Assembly: GCF_034190915.1 (NCBI RefSeq)
Contig: NW_026947485.1
Location: 51,257,019 to 51,321,018 of the forward strand
From: Cavia porcellus
Lineage: Eukaryota > Chordata > Mammalia > Rodentia > Caviidae
DNA: 64,000 nt
Reading direction: 5' to 3'
In this document: piece after piece, positions 57,206 through 64,000 of the stretch
Position numbering within the stretch: position 1 is the stretch's first letter
How the letters are laid out: every line of letters begins with the position of its first letter
Notes under the pieces: generated by a model
Seen by the model: only the letters and a program-made list of their open reading frames with translations
What the model was told of the DNA's origin: nothing
Database searches by the model: none
Program-made: the position numbers and the translations under genes

Positions 57206-58199
57206 CTAGAAAAACATGAAATGAAAAAGACATATAAAACCACAATATTAGGTGATCTACAGTAGTCTATTTTCAACAGAATTATCTACATCATCAGACA
57301 ATATAATTGAACATAGCATTACATAGCAATTTTAATAAATACACAACATTGGAGACATTGTAGGACTTCAAAAGCAGTTAATAATCAAACCGGAATGGGT
57401 ATCTTATTACATCTTGTCATCTTCAGAATATTGCCTGTACTCTTAGACTTGATACTATCAAGCATACCAAATTCGAAGAAAATCAGTCAAGACAAAACAG
57501 CAGTCTAACAAACCAGCTTCAAATAAGATCAGTCATAGTAAGACAATATAAGTAATACAAGGCTTCAGTTTAAGTTAGTAGGGAATTAAGGATATTTACC
57601 ATAGTATATCTTGCTATTTTTGGGATAGCTGTCTGTGCCCTAAAATCTAGTGTGAGGAGACAGACTGGAACAAAATAAAATCAAACTAAACAGAGCGATA
57701 AGACTAATGTGGCTTTAAAATCCTGATACACTATTAACAATGACCTCTGCCTTCCTTTTTTGGACAATTCCTCCCCTTTTCCTTTCTCAGGGTGCTTTGT
57801 ATTATTTTGGGTCCCACTAACCCATTATCTATCTAAGTGGTGCTGAACCTTTTTAACCCTGAGCTCTAACCTTGAGCAATACTCCTTTACTTACTAAAGC
57901 CTCAAGGTTTTCCTTCCTTCTAGCTGAGTAGTTCTCCACTGCACAAAAGTGTCATGACTTTCCAACCTATTTGCAGCTGCTGGACGAGTTGTCCCTATTT
58001 CTCTCTGGTTCCCTGTCACTAGAGCATCATTTTCTCATCTTTGACTTTCAGTTTATTAACCTGCTTTCAAGTTGAACACATTTCCTATTCAGAGCATCTC
58101 GATGAATTTTATCTCCTAATCTACTCTGCCTGGGTTTCTTTTCGTTAATGTATGAAGTCTATCTATATTACAGATTAGAGATTAGAGATTATAGCCCAC
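57206..58199 (-). other. Intron-like block in the copy B tail, absent from copy A
   Basis: On the minus strand this 994-bp block starts GTGGGC after ...caagaag and ends tttttcatttcatgtttttctAG. Removing it aligns copy B with copy A without gaps on both sides (copy A junction at 54166/54167). Two cc bases at each edge make the boundary ambiguous by up to two positions, and one of the options is a perfect GT-AG intron. It would lie about 80 nt beyond the ORF1 stop. Confidence 0.6.
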
Positions 58200-58279
58200 C
58201 TTCTTGGTCTCATCTCTGCTATTCTATTTTTCTGCTATTATTTGTCCACTTTTCTTCTTCATTCCACTGTCTGCCCCAT

Positions 58280-59332
58280 TCATGGAGGCCCCTCTGCCAC
58301 TGTTGCTGGAATCATGGTATTTTTTCTATCTCTCTCTAGAATGTCCTTAAGTATTTTTTTGTAGAGTTGGATTGGTGGTCACAAACTCCCACAGTTCCTC
58401 CTTGTCTTGGAAACATCTTGTTTCTCCATTAATTTTGAGAAACAGTTTTGCAGGGTACATCAATCTGGGTTGGAGGTTATTTTCTTTCAAGGCTTGGATT
58501 ATTTCACTGCAGGCTCTTCTTGATTTGATAGTTTGTGTTGAGAAGTCTATTGTTATTTTGATGGATTTTCCTTTATAGGTAATCTGCTTCTTTTTTCTGA
58601 CTGATTATAATATTCTGCTCCTGTAGTGAATTTCTGGGATCTTGATTTGGGTGTAGATCTGTTTTGGTTGTAGTTGGTTGGAGTTCCATATGCCTCATTT
58701 ATCTGGATATCATTTCTTTTTCCTATGCTTGAGATGTTTTCTTTAATTATTTCTGTGAATAGCCTTTGTAATTCATTTGTATTTTCTCCTGCTTCTTTGC
58801 TCATGTTATTTATTCTTAAGTTATAGATCCTCTTGTCATCTTCTAGTCTTGTATTGTTACTTCCTGATTCCTTGTTATTTTTAAGAGGTCTTTTCTTTCA
58901 TGATCACATATTGCAAATCTATCTTCAAATTTTGAAAGGCTAACTTTATTTTCTGTCAAGGCATTTTGCCAGCTTTCAATGAAGTTTTTAATTTCCTGGC
59001 AATCTCTTTAGATCTGTTTCATGTATTCTAGATTTTGTTTATATTTTTCACCAAAGGTTTCTCTCCGTCTTCTGGGTTCCTCCATTCTTCCATCTGTGTC
59101 TTCTTGAGAGGGGCTTACATTTCTTTTTATTAATCTTTTTGTATCTCACCTCAATTGGATTAGAATTTCATGTCCTCATTTATGAGGACATGAAGGTATT
59201 CCTTTATGGCCACTGATGCTGTGGCCAATATTGTATGATTATGTACTGGTTCTCTTCTGTATTTACCTCTCCTGGACTTATTTTCCCAGGGTCAGCTGCT
59301 GGAGGTTTTTTCTTATTTCTTTCTCTTGTCAT
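58280..59332 (-). pseudogene. L1 ORF1p-like relic of copy B
   Basis: Colinear with the copy A ORF1: ATG at 59332 in 'cttgtcatgtttctgg', recognisable 'SIGKRNDIQINEAY' segment in the longest surviving frame (58553-58804), and TGA at 58282-58280. Several frameshifts and stops; only about 83 codons remain open in one piece. No function expected. Confidence 0.75.
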
Positions 59333-60100
59333 GTTTCTGGTTTCTTTCAGACAGATGTGTGGTGGAGGTCTTAGGCCCTTTACGTATTGCTTATGGTTTT
59401 TCTGAAGTGTGCTAGCTGGGGGCTTGCTGTCTTCTCCTTTGCTGTTATCTGAAGTGCATGCAGGGATGGTGTGGGCCGGCCCCTCTCTGAGCCAGTCAGC
59501 TGGTGAGTGCCTTCAGCACCTTAGTCTGTGCTGTGTGGACATCATAGGTTCCGCACAGTTTCATCCCTGGCTATTAGGTCCCAGGGGCATGACTCAGTTC
59601 AAGCAGATCCCACCAGTCCTCTTTGGGCCAGGGGCAGCCGACTGATGCCACTGCGGCCGGGTTCAGGCCTGTCCTGGCCAGCTCCAGTATGTCCTCTAGC
59701 CGGCCACACCCACCACAGGACCCATTTCCAGCACTCACTGTGAATCAATGCAGTTCTCCACCTTAGCTCCATTCCACGCTGCACCGCATCCTCCTGCTGA
59801 GGGTTCTGGACCCACCAACTCCGGATTTTGGAGGCCGCAGCTTCAGTGCCACCATGAATCATCTGACTCCACAGTGCACCCAGTACAGCACAGGACGGGT
59901 CCCAGTGGCGCATCTGGCTCCAGCCCCTCACCCACGTTTTTCCTTCCTTCCTTTATCTCTCTTTCTCTTCAGTTTCTTCCTGGTCATGAGAATCCCTCTC
60001 CTTTCGTCTGGTCCCCTCCATGTTGTTAAATTCTAGCCCCGGAGTTGTTTTTCTCAGACAGGCTCTCTACCCAGCTCCCTGTCAAGCCGCCATCTTCCTT

Positions 60101-60103
<3 letters not shown>

Positions 60104-60145
<42 letters not shown>
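60104..60145. repeat. 42-nt A homopolymer at the 5' junction of copy B
   Basis: Uninterrupted A run between the 5' end of copy B and its right target duplication, whose first five A's it includes. Confidence 0.95.
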
Positions 60146-60148
<3 letters not shown>

Positions 60149-60154
60149 CATTTC
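60141..60154. repeat. Target-site duplication of copy B (right)
   Basis: aaaaatcacatttc, identical to 56592-56605. Confidence 0.9.
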
Positions 60155-61191
60155 ATGTAGGTTCATAAAGCATAAAATAATAAGCACAAAATTAATTACT
60201 ATGATAATGATTGTCAGGAAAAAGTAAAACTTGAAGCCCACAAAACTATCTCATTTTAGTGAGTAGACCATTGATTTTCCACTTCATCCACTATGTTATT
60301 AATTTGTTTATTATGTGAAATTACATTTAATGACCAAAAGGAGGCTTTCGGAAAGGGAAAAAGAAAGTGGGCTTTGAGGAGAGAAAAATGTAACAGGCTG
60401 ATATTTTCACTGTTATAAGTGTTTATGGATTCTACATCAGGCTTTCCAATTGGAAGCACACTTACAAAAACAGAAAACGTTCAGTATAGTACTGAAAAGT
60501 TGACAATTCTTTAGACAGAAATGACAACATTGTTTACCTTTTAAAAAATTCAACAGATAGTTATTAACCACAAGTTTTTAATTCAGTACACCACTCTGTG
60601 TTTATAGCACCCTTTCCTGTAAGAGGGAGAACTGAACATTATTTTTCTATGTGGAGTGTAAACTGTCAAACTAACAGGAAAGCACCGAAGACCAAGGTTT
60701 TGAAAGCTTAATAGTATGGAAGAATTTTGCTGCCACCTAATGGACAAGTGAAATAATTTCATTATTCTGCTCTAAAGTTTCCTTTAATCATGCATCACAT
60801 ACACTTGTAATGATTGTTTTTACAAATATGCTTGAAAATTATTTTTGAGCTATACACCAAGCCCTTTTTTATGTTTCTCAATTTTAAAATTATTTGTGTG
60901 AATCTTGTATGTATACTTTGACAAGGTGGTAATTAAGTAGATATGATAGAGTATGGAATTAATTAGGTTTTAAGTAAAACATTACAGTTTGCTTTCTGTA
61001 ACTTTATTGAAGCTAAATTTAATAAAGGTTTAATGATGTAATGTATTATTTTTAAGTACTGAGGTTTTTTTGAAAGAACTTTGGGCTGTTCCAATAAACC
61101 TATGAGTGAAATGAAAAATTAGTCATAGCAAGGCAATGTGCTAGGGGAAAATAGCCTGAATATCATATTTTGAAAAACAGAAAACACACTG

Positions 61192-61239
<48 letters not shown>

Positions 61240-63295
61240 TGTGTGCACGCATGTACTTGTGCCTGAGTGTATATACAGAGGGGCATATTCGATCACTGAG
61301 TTAAAAATATTCAAGGTTGCTTTTTTCTGCTTGCATCTTGTGTTTATTTAAAACACACACAGGATTTGACTTGTGTGCCTCTTGCTCACCGATGAAGAAT
61401 TCTAGGAATTGTTAGTGTTAACGAATATCTGTTGGATAAAAAGAATTTACTTAACTGCACAAGCTCTAGAAAATGAAGGAAAAGAAACAAAATCACTCCA
61501 ATCCTCCTCACAACATAAATCACATTAGTCTTTTGAAAACACGTAATTATGTAAGTTGAAGTAATGAGTTCCATTCTAATATCTATAACTTATGAGACTT
61601 GTTGGAATCTCTGGCTGTTAAATCCCTCATCTATCTGTCTTTTCTAGAGTATCTTTTAGATCTCAGTGATATTTCCCTTTTGCCATTCTCTGTAAAATCC
61701 AGCTCTGGGGTTTTGGATCACCCTCTAGGATTCTGAGATGTAGATGCTTCAATATATTAAGCTCTTTTTCCAGCAGACCCATAGGCACTCTCTATCATTC
61801 TGTTTCTTCATCTTCCACAAAGCAACCATACCACATTGTCTAAGAATATGTGACTTCATCACCTTAGGACCATTTTAGAAAGTAATTACAAGGTGGAAAG
61901 GACTGAGAATACAACCGTAGTTAATTTGGAGTTTTTCTTTGATCCCACCTGTTAAAAAACCTAGATACATGTGGCTTTCTAGGGATAGGACTTAATGGGT
62001 GATCCCTACTTCAAAACACGTGTAAAATGCCTGGCCAGCGTCCCCACCCCTTGAATCTCTGTGCCTTCTCTACTGCTGCACACTCCCTCCCCACCACGCC
62101 ATTCAAATCCACGCTGTCATCCCTCCAAAAATATGTGCTGCTCCCCACAGATAGGGCCATCACTCTTTGAGTCCAGTACTCTGAGCTTTTGTCTGGTGGA
62201 CCCTGACATTGACTTTCAGCCTTATAATGAGGGGAGATGTTAATAGGTACATTATCATATAGATACACAAGCAAAAAATAATAACTTCTTTTTTGGGGGG
62301 ATAATCATCTTGCTTACAAGCACCCATTTTTACTTTTGGATGATAGTAGGAATAGGCTTAAATTTATCAATAAAGTAGCTCATGTTCTTGTGAATTAAAA
62401 TGGCATCTTTTGTTAAGCTCAGTCTTCACACAGTCTCTTTTTTCTCCTTTAACAAAACTCAGAGCAGGGCCAATGATGGACATCTGCATTTTACTTTGTC
62501 TGTATCTGTAACTCCCATGCTTCTTAGAGGATGTTCACCGGACATCAAGTCCCACTCAGATAACATAAGGTACTTTAGTTTTGATGACACATAACTATGT
62601 AATTTGCCCTTTGCGAGTGGCATCATGGAGGAAGCCAAGTCCATCGATGCCACTTCCATGGTGTCTCAGGTGGAACCACTTCGGACTATTCTCTGGTATC
62701 TGTGGTGAGGAGATTATTCTTGAGGAACCTCATCACCTTGTGATTCTGATTCATTTCCTCACAGTGGAAGTTGGCCCCGAACCTCTATGCAGTACGTTAA
62801 CTGCCCACTCATTTAGACCCTTCAGATAATATGCTTGATTTATTTTATTATGTATCTTCATATTTCCATTTATCAAATCTATCTTAGTTTTAATAAGCAA
62901 GAAAGGAGCAAAGAAATCTGTAATCCAAAGGGGTTAAAAGTTTCGAATCAAGGGAAGAAGATTAGGAGAGCAGGAATCAGGAAGCTGAGTTCAGAAGTCC
63001 TACTTCAAAAGCATTTCTGCTGCACATAAAGTTAATTCCCTCAATTTCTACTCTTTATTGCACAAAATCAAACAGAATCTTAGACTTACAGAGTTGTTAG
63101 CAAAATTGCAAAGTTTCAACTACTCAATATACAAATTTCTTTATATATATTTTAATTTTTAAATTTTTCAATGCCAAGTACATTTATTAGAAGACAGTTA
63201 TAAAATATCCTCATATCTTTCCTTAAGAAATTAGAAATAAAATGAAATAAAAAACAAATAGAATAATTAAGATCAGAAAACACAATCCCTTATCA
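60155..63295. other. Intergenic, mostly unique
   Basis: No gene recognised. Contains a (GT)n tract at 61195-61238. Small open frames (up to 93 codons) show no familiar domain. Confidence 0.45.
61195..61238. repeat. (GT)n microsatellite
   Basis: About 22 uninterrupted GT units. Confidence 0.95.
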
Positions 63296-63299
63296 AAAT

Positions 63300-63412
63300 G
63301 AGATCTCCAATCCTAGTTTTTTGAGGAATCTTCACACTGATTTCCACAGTGGTTGCACCAGTCTACATCCCACCAGCAGCAGAGAAGTTTCCTTTTTCTC
63401 CACAGCCCTTCC
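63300..63412 (-). repeat. L1 ORF2 3'-end fragment
   Basis: Reverse-strand L1: 'tttttgaggaatcttcacac', 'tgatttccacagtggttgca', 'ctacatcccaccagcagcag' and 'ccttccagcattttttttt', conserved in mammalian L1. It is interrupted on its right by HAL1-like copy C. Confidence 0.8.
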
Positions 63413-64000
63413 AGCATTTTTTTTTATTTAAAGAGAAAGAAACAAAAAAATACATGGAGAAAAAAAAGGGTAGAAATAATACAGAAGTATAGAAAAATAA
63501 ATGGTAAGAAATCACCAGTTGATAAGTTACATATTATCATCTTAGAAATAGCTGTTTAGGTTACAAAATTAAAGTATGTAAAGTGACATTCAAATAGTGA
63601 CACTGCCAGCAGTTTTGCTCAATGATCTAAAAAAAAAAACCTTAGTAATATTGTTATCAGTCCTACACACTTGTTTTTTATCTTAGAGAGGGTAAGATTA
63701 AACATATCAAAACAGAACAAAACAAAACAATTTAAAGAAATACAGATTTCAAAGCAAGTCCACTGGAGATCTTCACTGTTTATCTAATTGTCTCTAGTTT
63801 CTCCACGCACAATAAATATATACTGCATATTATAGAACTAATCAGATCATTACAGGATGATGAAAGCTTTTTAGGTCTTCAAGATCTGACATTGGGGAAG
63901 ACAATAATAAGGACAATAATATAGGACAATAATAAGGACAATAGCTGTCCTTATCTTTATATATGCTGAAATTGAACTTAAGAGACTAGACTAGTATCAC
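63413..64000 (-). mobile_element. HAL1-like element, copy C (3' tail; runs off the window)
   Basis: Closely matches the 3' tail of copy A (53372 onward): 'aaatacatggagaaaaaa', 'gaaatcaccagttgataag', 'ttcaaagcaagtccactgg', 'gactagactagtatcac'. It shares the long 3' end absent from copy B. A local tandem duplication of 'ggacaataataa' at about 63909-63945 replaces the copy A segment around 53890-53925. Left side abuts an older L1 fragment, so it inserted there. Confidence 0.85.

Larger units (their letters stand above)
56606..60103 (-). mobile_element. HAL1-like element, copy B (full length, 3.5 kb)
   Basis: Minus-strand order: 5' end at about 60103 with 'aggaagatggcggcttgac' (a YY1-like aagatggcgg at the very start, as in L1 promoters), 5' UTR to about 59333, ORF1 relic 59332-58280, then a 1.67 kb tail and a poly(A) (poly-T on plus, 56606-56617). 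Exact 14-bp target duplications flank it. A 42-nt A run (60104-60145) sits between its 5' end and the right duplication. No ORF2-like sequence in the tail. More diverged than A or C. Confidence 0.82.

Noticed and set aside
62580..62830. Possible processed pseudogene around 'atcatggaggaagccaagtcc'
   Set aside because: No frame extends into a recognisable protein and no poly(A) or target duplication was seen.

Overview
This is a vertebrate nuclear window, almost certainly from a rodent. It is AT-rich and gene-poor, with spliced exons, MIR and L2 fossils, B1-like SINEs and short tRNA-derived ID-type SINEs whose body reads 'gcctgcctggcaag...gagttc'. That SINE flavour made me think of Castorimorpha (beaver or kangaroo-rat relatives), but this is a weak guess.

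Left third (1-23,270): the 5' part of TES (testin) on the minus strand. Exon 1 coding sequence (22848-22874) lies in a CpG island promoter at about 22,140-23,270. Exon 2 is at 492-577. A 22.3 kb intron 1 between them carries only old repeats. The two exons join in phase 0 and give the N-terminus of testin. From 23.3 kb rightward the sequence is intergenic, upstream of TES.

Middle (31,098-40,153): a complete betaretrovirus-like (class II) endogenous provirus of 9,046 bp on the plus strand. It has two 494-bp LTRs that I find identical base for base, a 5-bp target duplication, a primer-binding site matching tRNA-Ile, a consensus splice donor, open gag, pro (dUTPase-protease-G-patch), pol and env, two in-frame -1 frameshift heptamers, an env splice acceptor, a polypurine tract, and a sequence resembling the constitutive transport element of simian type D retroviruses. 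I see no inactivating lesion, so this is a very recent insertion. It lies about 8.2 kb upstream of the TES start codon in the opposite orientation.

Right third (40-64 kb): old LTRs, DNA-transposon and L1 fossils, then a cluster of three same-orientation (minus) L1-derived elements at 53.36-56.55, 56.61-60.10 and 63.41->64.0 kb. The first two are full length: 5' UTR, ORF1 relic, long non-coding tail, poly(A) and target duplications. They have no trace of ORF2, which makes them 'half-L1' (HAL1-type) elements. One copy carries tandem 5' UTR monomers and lacks a 994-bp block that, in the other copy, is bounded by GT...AG with a pyrimidine tract. This suggests a spliced HAL1 transcript was retrotransposed. 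Besides the provirus, this cluster is the most novel feature of the window.
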